The notes beneath the pieces are model-generated. The model did no database searches. It was not told the origin of the DNA and was given only the letters and a program-made list of their open reading frames with translations. From NCBI GenBank assembly GCA_016869975.1, contig VGCZ01000047.1, positions 1-40,439 of the forward strand: 40,439 bases of DNA, given 5' to 3'. The stretch comes from Alphaproteobacteria bacterium (lineage in GTDB: Bacteria; Pseudomonadota; Alphaproteobacteria; Reyranellales; Reyranellaceae). Of this stretch, positions 25,060 to 32,850 are shown piece after piece (the first letter of the stretch is position 1; the number at the start of each line of letters is the position of its first letter). The position numbers were made by a program, and so were the translations under genes.

Positions 25060-25818
25060 ATGACAACTCGACGACAGTTCGCTCGTATCGCCGCCGGCGC
25101 GGCGCTGGGCGGGCTGGGCCTTTCATCGCCGGGCGCCGCCCAGCCCACGGTTCCACTGCCGAACCCACCGGTCGTGGTCGAGCTGTTCACCTCGCAGGGT
25201 TGCTCGTCCTGTCCGCCAGCCGACCGCGTGCTGGGTGAGCTGGCGCGCCGGCCCGACGTGATCGCGCTGTCGGTTCATGTCGATTATTGGGACTACATCG
25301 GCTGGAAGGACCGCTTCGCCAGTGCCGCGACCACCGCGCGCCAGCACGCCTATGCCCAGAGCTTGAAGCAGCGTTACGTCTATACGCCAGAGATGGTGTT
25401 CAACGGCGCCGCGCACGATCCCGGCATCAACGCCAGCCGGGTCGAGAAGCTTCTGCGACAGGCGGCCGAAAAGGCCGGCGCGCGTGTCAATCCCGTGCTT
25501 GGCGCGCTGAGCGGCGGGCGCGGCCTGATCGAGCTGCCCAAGACCCCCGGCGTGCCGCCGGTGGATGTCTGGCTGCTGGGCGTCGATTCGCGCCATGTGA
25601 CGTCGGTGAGCCGCGGCGAGAACCGCGGCGCCACGCTCACCAACGTCAACGTCGTGCGCTCGATCGAGAAGATCGCGACCTGGAGCGGCGAGGCGGCCCG
25701 CCTGACCGTCGCATCGGACAAGCTGGCGCCCGGCGCGGCGATGGTCGTGCTGGTGCAGAGCGTCAATTGCGGCCCGATCCTGGGCGCCGCGCGCCTCGAC
25801 CGGCTGGCCACCAACTAA
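25060..25818 (+). CDS. DUF1223 secreted thioredoxin-like protein
   Basis: 252 residues. A Tat-like signal (TTRRQFARIAAGAALGG, mature near residue 28 after PGAAQ) leads a DUF1223 domain. The domain has VVVELFTSQGCSSCPPADRVL with a CSSC pair in the position of a thioredoxin active site, then LSVHVDYWDYIGWKDRFA and YVYTPEMVFNG, all hallmarks of the family. It should be periplasmic. The redox or binding role is unproven in the family. ATG 25060 is preferred because it begins the twin-arginine signal. It is divergent from the znu operon, so the Zur-like box could influence it, but the distance is large. Confidence 0.87.
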   Translation: MTTRRQFARIAAGAALGGLGLSSPGAAQPTVPLPNPPVVVELFTSQGCSSCPPADRVLGELARRPDVIALSVHVDYWDYIGWKDRFASAATTARQHAYAQSLKQRYVYTPEMVFNGAAHDPGINASRVEKLLRQAAEKAGARVNPVLGALSGGRGLIELPKTPGVPPVDVWLLGVDSRHVTSVSRGENRGATLTNVNVVRSIEKIATWSGEAARLTVASDKLAPGAAMVVLVQSVNCGPILGAARLDRLATN

Positions 25819-25826
25819 GACGCATT

Positions 25827-25895
25827 CCTGTCATCCTGAGCGCAGCGGGGGATCCAGGCCGACCCTGGATCCCCCGCTGCGCTCGGGATGACAGG
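25827..25895. repeat. Dispersed palindromic repeat, long copy
   Basis: Arms CCTGTCATCC-GAGCGCAGCG-GGGGATCCAGG and its near-perfect complement (about 32 bases each, one mismatch) surround a 5-base centre. Related shorter copies are at 21887-21913 and 29384-29414, and a half copy (CTGTCATCCCGAGG) near 35950. It follows the DUF1223 stop by 8 bases and can form a very stable hairpin, perhaps acting as a terminator. Confidence 0.85.
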
Positions 25896-25975
25896 AGTGT
25901 CCGCTCGATCGGATCGCGCATGGAGGCGCACGCGACGTCTTGGGCCGATCGCGTCGGCCGCCTATATTCGCGGCC

Positions 25976-26716
25976 ATGCTCTCCGCGATCGAGAAATCCT
26001 TCGGCCAGCTGTTCGACCCGAAGCTGCGCTGGGTGGTGCTGAAATCCCTCGCCCTGGCGTTGGTGCTCTACGTCGTGCTGTGGCTGCTGATGCGCTGGGC
26101 GGGCAAGTCGATCCCGACCGTCGACATCGGCTGGTTCGGGCCCAAGACCAACGCCTGGATCGATGGGGGCGTGCGCTGGATCGTCGGCCTGCTGGCCTTC
26201 GCCGCCCCGCTCCTGCTCTTCCCCGCCTTCTTCGGCATGATGGTCGGCCTGTTTCTCGACGAGGTCGCCGACGCGGTCGAGGCGCGCCACTACCCCGAGC
26301 TGGGTGTCGCGCGCGGCACGCCGATCGCCAGCGGCCTGTGGTCGGGCGTGAAGTTCCTGCTGCTGATGCTGGGCGTGAACCTGCTTCTGCTGCCGATCTA
26401 CCTGCTGCTTCTGTTCATTCCGCCGACCGGCCTGATCCTGTTCTACGCCATCAACGGCCATATGACCGGCGCGATGTATCACGAGGGTGTCGGCCTGCGC
26501 CGGCGCACCGCGGGCGAGACCAAGAAGCTGCGCGCGCCCGACAGCGGCCGCGTCTGGATGACCGGCATCCTGATCATGCTGATGGGCACCGTGCCGTTCC
26601 TCAACCTGCTCGCCCCGGTGGTCGGCACGGCGATGATGGTGCATATCGCGGGGGCGCTGCGTCAGCCGGTCGTGCCGCCGCCGTTCCCCGATCCCTCCAC
26701 GCCACGCGCCGCCTGA
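25976..26716 (+). CDS. EI24/CysZ-like integral membrane protein
   Basis: 246 residues with about five hydrophobic segments (LALALVLYVVLWLLM, IVGLLAFAAPLLLFPAFFGMMVGLFL, FLLLMLGVNLLLLPIYLLLLFI, and ILIMLMGTVPFLNLLAPVVGTAMMVHIAGAL). The segment FFGMMVGLFLDEVADAVEARHYPEL and the final NLLAPVVGTAMMVH are characteristic of the EI24 domain family, which includes the sulfate transporter CysZ. The true substrate is unknown; many alphaproteobacterial members are uncharacterised. ATG 25976 is chosen as it begins the conserved LSAIEKSFGQL; the open frame extends upstream by 12 codons. Confidence 0.85.
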   Translation: MLSAIEKSFGQLFDPKLRWVVLKSLALALVLYVVLWLLMRWAGKSIPTVDIGWFGPKTNAWIDGGVRWIVGLLAFAAPLLLFPAFFGMMVGLFLDEVADAVEARHYPELGVARGTPIASGLWSGVKFLLLMLGVNLLLLPIYLLLLFIPPTGLILFYAINGHMTGAMYHEGVGLRRRTAGETKKLRAPDSGRVWMTGILIMLMGTVPFLNLLAPVVGTAMMVHIAGALRQPVVPPPFPDPSTPRAA

Positions 26717-26804
26717 GGCTTGCCGGGCCGATCATATGCGATGGCTCTGCCCGCGCCGGCGGCGTAAGGTGCCGCCGTCCTTCAGCTACGCCAGATCAGA
26801 AACA

Positions 26805-27203
26805 ATGCGCTTCGCCGTCCTCGCCTTCAGTGCCTTGTCCCTCGCCGCCTGTACTGGTGGCGATGCCAGCGGCGGCCGTACGGTCAGCCAGTACTCGCTG
26901 ACCAGCGCCGAGCCCGGCGTCTTCTCGTCGAGCAAGTCAGGGCAGCCGATCCCGCTGGAGAAGTTGCGCGGCATGGACGAGCGCAGCGTGGCGCAGACGT
27001 TCGGTCGGCCGGTGTTCACCCGCGAGGACGGCCCCTCGCGCCTGCTGCGGTTCCGCAGCGACGCCTGCGATCTCGACCTGTTCCTGTATCAGGCCGGCGG
27101 CGGCTGGCAGGTTCGCCATGTCGAGGCACGCGACCCGCGCCTGCGCACCTTGCCGGTCGATCGCTGCGCCGGCTCCGTCGCGGCGCAGAAGCGCACGGCT
27201 TAG
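26805..27203 (+). CDS. Small lipoprotein, unknown function
   Basis: 132 residues. The N-terminus MRFAVLAFSALSLAAC carries a lipobox (LAAC, Cys16), so the mature protein should be lipid-anchored in the envelope. The body contains IPLEKLRGMDERSVAQTFGRPVFTREDGPSRLLRFRS, then CDLDLFLYQ and a late Cys in VDRCAG, which could form a disulphide with the earlier Cys. This layout resembles small SmpA/OmlA-like lipoproteins (helix, 'FGxP' turn, then strands), but I would not assign a family firmly. ATG 26805 is chosen because it gives a proper signal. It lies 88 bases after the EI24 gene. Confidence 0.78.
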   Translation: MRFAVLAFSALSLAACTGGDASGGRTVSQYSLTSAEPGVFSSSKSGQPIPLEKLRGMDERSVAQTFGRPVFTREDGPSRLLRFRSDACDLDLFLYQAGGGWQVRHVEARDPRLRTLPVDRCAGSVAAQKRTA

Positions 27204-27216
27204 CCGTTCCCCACGA

Positions 27217-28266
27217 CTACTTCCCGCCGCGATCCTCGCGCCACAGATCCAGCCGTTCCTGGATCGGCCGATCGGAGAAGCTGAACAGCACCGCCTCGCT
27301 CGAGGCTTTGTGCGTCACCGTCATCCAGCTCGGCACGATGAAGTGGTCGCGCTTCTTCCAGGCGATGACCTCTTTGCCGATCGTCGTCTCGCCCTCGCCT
27401 TCGACGACCGAGACCACCGTGCCGTCGGTGCTGCGATAGGGCGCCGTCGCGAAGCCCTTGGGCAGCAGCTGCATGAACGTGCCCATGGTGGGAATCGGCG
27501 CGCCGCCGGTGGCGGGATTCACATAACGCAGCTTGTGGCCGTGACAGGGATCGGGCGCGCCGGCGGCGGCCATACGCGCCAGTGCCTCGCGCGTGCGCGC
27601 GTAGGGATAGTTGAAGATCGGTGAGGCCTGACGCGCGACCTTGTGGTCGACCGGCAGCAGGCCGGCGGCGTAGCGTGCGTCGGAATCGCCCTGCGGTCGC
27701 GTGATCACCTGCTCGTCTTGCGCGCCGTTCTCGGCGAAGCTGGCGTTGAACATCGCGACGATCGGGATATCGAGACCGTCAAGCCAGACCATCGGCTTCG
27801 ACGACTCGTTGCCATGGTCGTGCCAGGTCCAGGACGGCGTGATGACGAAGTCGCCTTCGCGCATGATGGTGCGCTCGCCGTCGACCGCGGTATAGGCGCC
27901 CTCGCCTTCGACGATGAAGCGCAGCGCCGATTGCGTGTGGCGATGGCTGGGCGCGATCTCGCCGGGCAGGATCAGCTGCAGGCCGGCATAGAGCGTGGGC
28001 GTCGCGCAGGCGGTGCCCTTGAGCGCCGGATTCTCGAGGATCAGCACGCGGCGGATCGCTTCCTTCGCGGTGATCAGCGCGCCCGATTCCATCAGATACG
28101 GCCGCACTTGCGCGTAGTCCCAGTGCGCCGGCCCATACTTCGGTGCCGGCGCGGGCGGCACGAGCTGATGCATCGACTCCCACAACGGCGTCATCGAGAG
28201 CGTGGCGATGCGCTCATAGAAGTCGCGCCGCGCGTTGGCGCCGCTGCGTACGGGCTCCGCCGTCAT
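27217..28266 (-). CDS. Gentisate 1,2-dioxygenase
   Basis: 349 residues, a bicupin ring-cleavage dioxygenase. The first cupin shows LQLILPGEIAPSHRHTQSALRFIVEGEGAYT, with the His pair expected to bind Fe(II), and ITPSWTWHDHGNES with the third His. The second cupin region starts near residue 270 (GTFMQLLPKGF). The length and the opening DFYERIATLSMTPLWE fit gentisate 1,2-dioxygenase (or the close salicylate 1,2-dioxygenase), which opens gentisate to maleylpyruvate. No maleylpyruvate isomerase or fumarylpyruvate hydrolase gene is visible nearby. It is divergent from the Bug-type binding protein gene. Confidence 0.9.
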   Translation of the reverse strand: MTAEPVRSGANARRDFYERIATLSMTPLWESMHQLVPPAPAPKYGPAHWDYAQVRPYLMESGALITAKEAIRRVLILENPALKGTACATPTLYAGLQLILPGEIAPSHRHTQSALRFIVEGEGAYTAVDGERTIMREGDFVITPSWTWHDHGNESSKPMVWLDGLDIPIVAMFNASFAENGAQDEQVITRPQGDSDARYAAGLLPVDHKVARQASPIFNYPYARTREALARMAAAGAPDPCHGHKLRYVNPATGGAPIPTMGTFMQLLPKGFATAPYRSTDGTVVSVVEGEGETTIGKEVIAWKKRDHFIVPSWMTVTHKASSEAVLFSFSDRPIQERLDLWREDRGGK

Positions 28267-28388
28267 GATCCGCTCCCCGTCGATACCGGCGGATTAGACG
28301 ATCCGTGCCCCGTCTTGTCGAGGCGCGCTTGCGTCGCGCGTCGCCCTCGGCTTGACTGCGCGCCGCTGTTCGACGGGAGAATTTCAGT

Positions 28389-29372
28389 ATGGCCATCCGC
28401 TTCAGTCGCCGACAGGCGCTCGCCCTGGGCGCGGGCGCGCTCGCTTCGCCGACGTTCGCGCGCGCACAGTCCGCTCTGCCGGCGGGCACGATCAAGCTGC
28501 TGATCGGCTTTCCCGCCGGCGGCGGCACCGACGTGATGGGCCGCATCGTTGTCGAGAAGATCCGCGAGCGCACCGGCGCCAACATCGTGGTCGAGAACAA
28601 GGGCGGCGCCAGCGGCACGGTGGCCGCCGAGCAGCTCAAGAACGCGGCGCCGGACGGCCTGACGCTGATGCTGGCGCCGATCGCCTCGACTGTCATGGCG
28701 CAGCTCACCTTCCCCAAGCTGCCCTACGACATCCAGGCCGACTTCGCGCCGATCAGCCTGCTCGGCACCTTCCAGCTCGCCTACGCGATCTCGCCGACCT
28801 TGGGCGTCAACACCTTGGCGGAGTACATCGCCTGGCTGAAGGCCGATCCCAAGCGCGCCAGTTTCGGCACCACGGCGATGGGCAGCCTGCCGATGTTCTT
28901 CGGCACCATGTTGGGCGGCGGCATCGGCGTCGACCTGCAGCCCGTGCCCTATCGCGGCGCGGCGCCGCTGGTCCAGGATCTCACCAGCGGGCAGGTGCCG
29001 GCGGGTACCGGCGCGCTCACCGACTTCCTTCAGCACCATCGCGGCGGCAAGGTGCGCATCCTCGCGACCTCGGGAGCCAGGCGCGCGATCGCCGGTCCCG
29101 ACCTGCCGACCTTCACCGAGCTGGGCTACCCCAAGATCGTCGGCGACGGCTGGCTGGGCTTCTACGCGCCGGCGAAGACGCCGCTGGCCATCGTCGAGGC
29201 GTTCAATCGCGAGATCATCGCCGCGGCGAACGCCGAGGACGTGAAGAAGAAGCTGCTCGACGCCGGCCTGGAGCCGCGCACCACCACGCCGAACGAGTTC
29301 GCGGATTTCGTCGTAGCGGAACTCGCGCGCTGGAAACCGGTGATCGCCGCCTCGGGCTACAAGCACCAATAG
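28389..29372 (+). CDS. Bug/TctC family periplasmic substrate-binding protein
   Basis: 327 residues. A Tat-like signal (SRRQALALGAGALASPTFARAQS) precedes the domain. The domain begins IKLLIGFPAGGGTDVMGRI, the standard opening of tripartite tricarboxylate transporter binding proteins, and goes on to VENKGGASGTVAAEQLKNAAPDG, FGTTAMGSLP and the late YAPAKTPLAIVEAFNREI. It binds a carboxylate such as a dicarboxylate, nicotinate or aromatic acid; the ligand is unknown. No TctA/TctB membrane genes are adjacent, which is common for this expanded family. It is divergent from gentisate dioxygenase (122-base gap), so aromatic acids are a reasonable guess. Confidence 0.92.
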   Translation: MAIRFSRRQALALGAGALASPTFARAQSALPAGTIKLLIGFPAGGGTDVMGRIVVEKIRERTGANIVVENKGGASGTVAAEQLKNAAPDGLTLMLAPIASTVMAQLTFPKLPYDIQADFAPISLLGTFQLAYAISPTLGVNTLAEYIAWLKADPKRASFGTTAMGSLPMFFGTMLGGGIGVDLQPVPYRGAAPLVQDLTSGQVPAGTGALTDFLQHHRGGKVRILATSGARRAIAGPDLPTFTELGYPKIVGDGWLGFYAPAKTPLAIVEAFNREIIAAANAEDVKKKLLDAGLEPRTTTPNEFADFVVAELARWKPVIAASGYKHQ

Positions 29373-29383
29373 GCGGCGCGGGG

Positions 29384-29414
29384 CTGTCATCCCTCGCTGC
29401 GCTCGGGATGACAG
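29384..29414. repeat. Dispersed palindromic repeat, short copy
   Basis: CTGTCATCC, a GCGCTCG-containing centre, then GGGATGACAG. It is of the same family as 25827-25895. It lies 12 bases after the Bug gene stop between convergent genes and may terminate both. Confidence 0.72.
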
Positions 29415-29445
29415 ATGTGCCTGAATAATCGCTCGATGCCCTGAA

Positions 29446-30234
29446 CTACTCCGCCGCGGCGCGCAGCGGCAGGCCGTGGCGTGCGGCCATGTGTGCGCGG
29501 CAGGCCTCGCCGAACGCGTGGAAAATCGCGCGCGACAGCGGGTTCTCCAGCGCGCGGTGCTCGGGGTGCCACTGCACCGCCAGCATGAAGCCCGGCGCGT
29601 CGGGCAGGCTGATTGCCTCGACCTGGCCGTCCGGCGCCACCGCCTCGATGCGCGCGCCGGGCGCCACCTGGGCGATGCCCTGGCCGTGCAGCGAGTTGAC
29701 CTCGGCGCGCTTCAGGCCGGTGATTCGCTGGAGCAGGCCGCCCGCGGTGATGTCGATGGCGTGCGCTGGTGCCACCTTGGCTTCGAGGTTGTCGACGCGT
29801 GGCGAGCGGTGATCCATGCGGCCGGGGATTTCCTCGACATGGGCGTGCAAGGTGCCGCCCAGGGCGACATTGACCTCCTGGATGCCGCGGCAGATCGCCA
29901 GCAGCGGAATGCCGCGCGCGATGGCGCCCTTGATCACCGGCAAAGTGGTGGAATCGCGCGCCGGATCGGCCGCCACACCGGGTCGCGGATCGCGGCCGCC
30001 ATAGTGCAGCGGCTCGACATTGGACGGGCTGCCGGTCAGCAGCACGCCGTCGACGGCGTCGAGGATGCGGTCGAGGTCGAGGCCCTGCTCGCCGACGCCG
30101 ACGGCCGGCAGCAGGATCGGGGTGGCGGTGACGGCCTCGACCACGGCTTTGATGTAGCGATCGCCGACCGAGTGGATGGTCCAGGCCTTGATCTGGCGGC
30201 GGCAGGCGGAGATGCCAACGAGGGGACGCGACAT
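29446..30234 (-). CDS. Class I glutamine amidotransferase-like hydrolase (gamma-glutamyl-GABA hydrolase family)
   Basis: 262 residues, peptidase C26 type. It shows the opening RPLVGISACRRQ, the LLTGSPSNVEPLHYG turn, the nucleophile elbow LLAICRGIQEVNVALGGTLH with the catalytic Cys, and the closing MLAVQWHPEHRA that supplies the His and Glu of the triad. PuuD in this family hydrolyses gamma-glutamyl-GABA in putrescine breakdown; other members act on related gamma-glutamyl compounds. No other puu genes are visible. ATG 30234 is chosen by similarity of the N-terminus; an in-frame ATG at 30279 exists, with GGAGG directly against it. Confidence 0.9.
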   Translation of the reverse strand: MSRPLVGISACRRQIKAWTIHSVGDRYIKAVVEAVTATPILLPAVGVGEQGLDLDRILDAVDGVLLTGSPSNVEPLHYGGRDPRPGVAADPARDSTTLPVIKGAIARGIPLLAICRGIQEVNVALGGTLHAHVEEIPGRMDHRSPRVDNLEAKVAPAHAIDITAGGLLQRITGLKRAEVNSLHGQGIAQVAPGARIEAVAPDGQVEAISLPDAPGFMLAVQWHPEHRALENPLSRAIFHAFGEACRAHMAARHGLPLRAAAE

Positions 30235-30427
30235 TTGGGGAGGTTGGGGCCTTCGGCGCGGATTGGACGCGTCCGCCATCCTCCGCCGCGCGGTTCAGCG
30301 GGGCAAGCGCAATAGCCGCAGGGATCGCATGTCTATTCGCGGCGGCTTGCCTTGTCCCGGCCGGGCGGCGCGTGCTACGCGGGCCGCGCCCCCAAAGCGC
30401 GGGAAGATCCGAGCAGGAAGATCCGAG

Positions 30428-30898
30428 ATGAGCGACACCAACCAGCCGGCCGGCCAGGCGCCGATCACGATCCATGGCCAGTACATCAAGGACATGTCGT
30501 TCGAGAACCCCCGTGCACCGCAGAGCCTGCAGCTCACCGCGCCGCCGCAGTACAACCTCAACGTCCGCTGCGATGCGCGCAACCTCGAGCAGCCCGGTAT
30601 GTTCGAGGTGACGATGAGCATCGAGCTGGACGGCAAGGACCAGCAGGGCCAGCTGATCTTCATCATGGAGCTGGCCTATGCCGGCGTGGTCAGCGTCGGC
30701 GCCGTGCCGCAGGATGCGATCGGGCCGATCATCGGCATCCACGTGCCGATGCTGCTGTTCCCCTTCGCCCGCGCCATCGTCACGGCCGTGCTGAGCCAGG
30801 CGGCGCTGCCGCCGCTGCTGCTTCAACCGGTCGATTTCGCCGCGCTCTACCAGCAGCAGATGGCGCAGGCCGGCAACACGCCGGTCGGCCGCGCGTGA
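30428..30898 (+). CDS. secB: Protein-export chaperone SecB
   Basis: 156 residues. SecB keeps preproteins unfolded and hands them to SecA. The family start ITIHGQYIKDMSFENPRAP, the strand NLNVRCDARNLE, YAGVVSVGAVP, and IIGIHVPMLLFPFARAIVTAVLSQAALPPLLLQPVDFAALYQQQ are all typical of alphaproteobacterial SecB. A GGAAG ribosome site lies about 9 bases before the ATG and is part of a 14-base tandem duplication (30402-30427). It is convergent with dnaQ, an arrangement conserved in many alphaproteobacteria. Confidence 0.95.
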   Translation: MSDTNQPAGQAPITIHGQYIKDMSFENPRAPQSLQLTAPPQYNLNVRCDARNLEQPGMFEVTMSIELDGKDQQGQLIFIMELAYAGVVSVGAVPQDAIGPIIGIHVPMLLFPFARAIVTAVLSQAALPPLLLQPVDFAALYQQQMAQAGNTPVGRA

Positions 30899-30906
30899 TC
30901 TGTTCG

Positions 30907-30928
30907 CTCTCCCCGCTCGCGGGGAGAG
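30907..30928. terminator. Hairpin between convergent secB and dnaQ
   Basis: CTCTCCCCGC and GCGGGGAGAG form a perfect 10-base stem with a 2-base loop (TC). It is 9 bases after secB and 5 bases from the dnaQ stop. No T-run follows, so efficiency as an intrinsic terminator is uncertain. A related sequence follows the DapA-like gene near 18460. Confidence 0.55.
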
Positions 30929-30932
30929 GGAG

Positions 30933-31619
30933 TCATTTCAGCCAGAGCGGATCGCTCAGTTTCTCGAGAAAGGCCTCGTGTGCCGCCAGTTCGGCGGCGG
31001 AGGGCGCGTGCGGGCGCGGCGGGCGCGCGGCGCTGATCGTCGTCGAGGCGCCCGCGCTCGCCTGTACCGCGGCGACTTTGGCGGCGGCGGCGAGGTCGAG
31101 GCCGCGCTGGCGGCCGCCGTTGAGCTCGATATAGACCTCGGCCAGCAATTCGGCGTCGAGCAGCGCGCCGTGCTTGGTGCGGTGCGCGTTGTTGATGCCA
31201 AAGCGCTCGCACAGCGCATCGAGGCTGTTACGCTGGCCCGGGAATTTGCGCCGCGCCACGCTCACCGTGTCGACGAAGGTGTTGGTGAGCGCCGGTCGGC
31301 CGACCCGGTCGAGCTCGGCATTGACGAAGCCCAGGTCGAAGGCCGCGTTGTGGATCACCAGGGTGGCGTCGCCCAGGAACGCGAGGAAGCCTTCGGCGAC
31401 GTCGCCGAACAGCGGCTTGTCCTGCAGGAAGTCGACCGACAGGCCGTGGACGTTGAACGCCTCCTCCGGCATGTCGCGCTCGGGGTTGAGATAGCTGTGC
31501 CAGGACTGGCCCGAGGGCATGCCGTGGATCAGCTCGACGCAGCCGATCTCGACCAGCCGGTGGCCGGCCCGCGGATCGAGCCCGGTGGTCTCGGTGTCGA
31601 AGGCGATCTCTCGGGTCAT
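30933..31619 (-). CDS. dnaQ: DNA polymerase III epsilon subunit (3'-5' proofreading exonuclease)
   Basis: 228 residues. DEDDh exonuclease motifs are visible: Exo I EIAFDTETTGLD, Exo II VIHNAAFDLGFVNAEL and Exo III HGALLDAELLAEVY, with HGLS after the first. After the nuclease domain comes an Ala/Pro-rich linker and a C-terminal helix ending in FLEKLSDPLWLK, likely the contact to the polymerase alpha subunit. The ATG at 31619 overlaps the coaE stop by ATGA, so the two are translationally coupled; the frame is open further upstream but that is inside coaE. It may depend on transcription from the toxin-antitoxin promoter upstream. Confidence 0.95.
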   Translation of the reverse strand: MTREIAFDTETTGLDPRAGHRLVEIGCVELIHGMPSGQSWHSYLNPERDMPEEAFNVHGLSVDFLQDKPLFGDVAEGFLAFLGDATLVIHNAAFDLGFVNAELDRVGRPALTNTFVDTVSVARRKFPGQRNSLDALCERFGINNAHRTKHGALLDAELLAEVYIELNGGRQRGLDLAAAAKVAAVQASAGASTTISAARPPRPHAPSAAELAAHEAFLEKLSDPLWLK

Positions 31620-32287
31620 AGCGGTCGGCCCCTGCGGCCGCGGGCGATCTCGGCGATGCGGCGCTCGAACAGCGGCCGGCCGGGCCAGAACTTGCCCTTG
31701 CGCTTGCGCAGCTCTTTCAAGGCTTTGGCCAGCGCGGCGCGGGTCGGGCCGATGCCTGAGTTGCTTGGCAAAACGAAGTCGGCGTATCGGCGCTTGATGG
31801 TGTCGTGGACCTGCCGGCGATGGATGTCCTGAAACTTCTCCAGTGTCATGCCGGGGCGAGCCAACACACGCTGTCTTTGCAGGAAGTAAGGAGAACTGAC
31901 GACCATCGTCGCGTCCATGCGTCGATGACCGCTGCCCTCGAACAATAGCGGGATGTCGAGGACCACGATCGGCGCGCGGCGCATGGCCCATGTCTTGAGG
32001 AAGGCGCGCTGGCGGCGGCCGACGATGGGATGGACGATGCTCTCCAGCCGGCGCAAAGCGACGGGATCGCCGAATACCTTGGCGCCGAGCGCGGCCCGAT
32101 CCAGGATGCCGTTCTTCACCGCCCCCGGAAAGGCTGCCTCGATCGGTGCCAACGCCTCGCCGCCGGGCGCCTGGACGGCGTGGACGGCGGCGTCGGCGTC
32201 GTAGACCGGCACGCCCATGCTGTGCAGCAAACGCGTCGCGGTGGATTTGCCCATGCCGATGGAACCGGTCAGACCAACGATCAGCAT
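31616..32287 (-). CDS. coaE: Dephospho-CoA kinase
   Basis: 223 residues. It phosphorylates dephospho-CoA in the last step of coenzyme A synthesis. The P-loop GLTGSIGMGKST is at residues 5-16, followed by DADAAVHAVQAPGGEAL and the LESIVHPIV lid helix, then VLDIPLLFE with the substrate-binding region. ATG at 32287 has GAGG just before it; a GTG at 32305 would overlap the toxin gene. It begins 4 bases after the stop of the mazF-like toxin gene and overlaps dnaQ by ATGA, so it is embedded in one transcription unit: antitoxin, toxin, coaE, dnaQ. Relatives usually have aroE directly upstream. Confidence 0.94.
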   Translation of the reverse strand: MLIVGLTGSIGMGKSTATRLLHSMGVPVYDADAAVHAVQAPGGEALAPIEAAFPGAVKNGILDRAALGAKVFGDPVALRRLESIVHPIVGRRQRAFLKTWAMRRAPIVVLDIPLLFEGSGHRRMDATMVVSSPYFLQRQRVLARPGMTLEKFQDIHRRQVHDTIKRRYADFVLPSNSGIGPTRAALAKALKELRKRKGKFWPGRPLFERRIAEIARGRRGRPL

Positions 32288-32291
32288 CACC

Positions 32292-32630
32292 TCAATCGTC
32301 CTCACCTAGAGCCGACCGCAAGGCCCGGCGCAGCGCCTTGGCGTCCTTGCGCGCCAGTTCACCCAGCCGCCGTTCGGGCTTGGCGTTTTCGACCACGAAC
32401 AGCTTCAGCCGCACCACCGACGGCACCGGCAGGCCGGCGGTCAGCAAGTCGACGATCGGCACGTCGCTCGACCAGCCGCCGGCCGCGCTGGTGATCATGG
32501 CGCACAGCGTATGGCCCTGGCTGATGTTGAAGTTGCGCGTCGACAGCACGACGGCCGGGCGCCGCTCCGACGGGTGCGGATCGGTCAGCGGGTGCGGCAG
32601 CGCTACGACATCGTAACGATCAAAGATCAC
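32292..32630 (-). CDS. PemK/MazF-like toxin
   Basis: 112 residues. The opening MIFDRYDVVALPHPLTDPHPSERRPAVVLST fits the MazF/PemK barrel, and MITSAAGGWSSDVPI and LPVPSVVRLKLFVVE correspond to the middle strands of that fold. In this family the product is usually an mRNA-cleaving ribonuclease held by the antitoxin. The N-terminal segment is longer and more polar than in MazF, so it may belong to a divergent PemK branch. It overlaps the antitoxin gene by 11 bases and precedes coaE by 4 bases. Confidence 0.84.
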   Translation of the reverse strand: MIFDRYDVVALPHPLTDPHPSERRPAVVLSTRNFNISQGHTLCAMITSAAGGWSSDVPIVDLLTAGLPVPSVVRLKLFVVENAKPERRLGELARKDAKALRRALRSALGEDD

Positions 32631-32850
32631 GGTAGGCGTTCCGGTCGGCCGCGCCGCCCCATTCCGACAGATCCGTGGTCACCGCGCTGGCGGGAGCGGG
32701 TTCGGCATGCTGCGCAATTTTGCGCAGCATCGCCTGGTCGTGGTCTATGGCGAACGAGACCAGATCGCCATCCTGCAGGCCGAGCGCCACGCGCACGGCC
32801 TTGGGGATGGTGATCTGACCCTTGCTGGTGATCCGGCTGATGAGACGCAT
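32620..32850 (-). CDS. AbrB/MazE-type antitoxin
   Basis: 76 residues. The N-terminal swapped-hairpin DNA-binding motif reads ISRITSKGQITIPKAVRVALGLQDGDLVSF, a textbook SpoVT/AbrB domain. The C-terminal part (AVTTDLSEWGGAADRNAYRDL) is likely the flexible toxin-neutralising tail. TAAGGA lies directly before the ATG. A perfect 10-base inverted repeat begins at the start codon, the expected autoregulatory operator. First gene of the unit antitoxin-toxin-coaE-dnaQ. Confidence 0.9.
   Translation of the reverse strand: MRLISRITSKGQITIPKAVRVALGLQDGDLVSFAIDHDQAMLRKIAQHAEPAPASAVTTDLSEWGGAADRNAYRDL

Noticed and set aside
29387-30826. Minus-strand open frame spanning the amidotransferase and the secB start
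   Set aside because: It reads in the wrong frame through two real genes; only 29446-30234 in another frame has the catalytic motifs.
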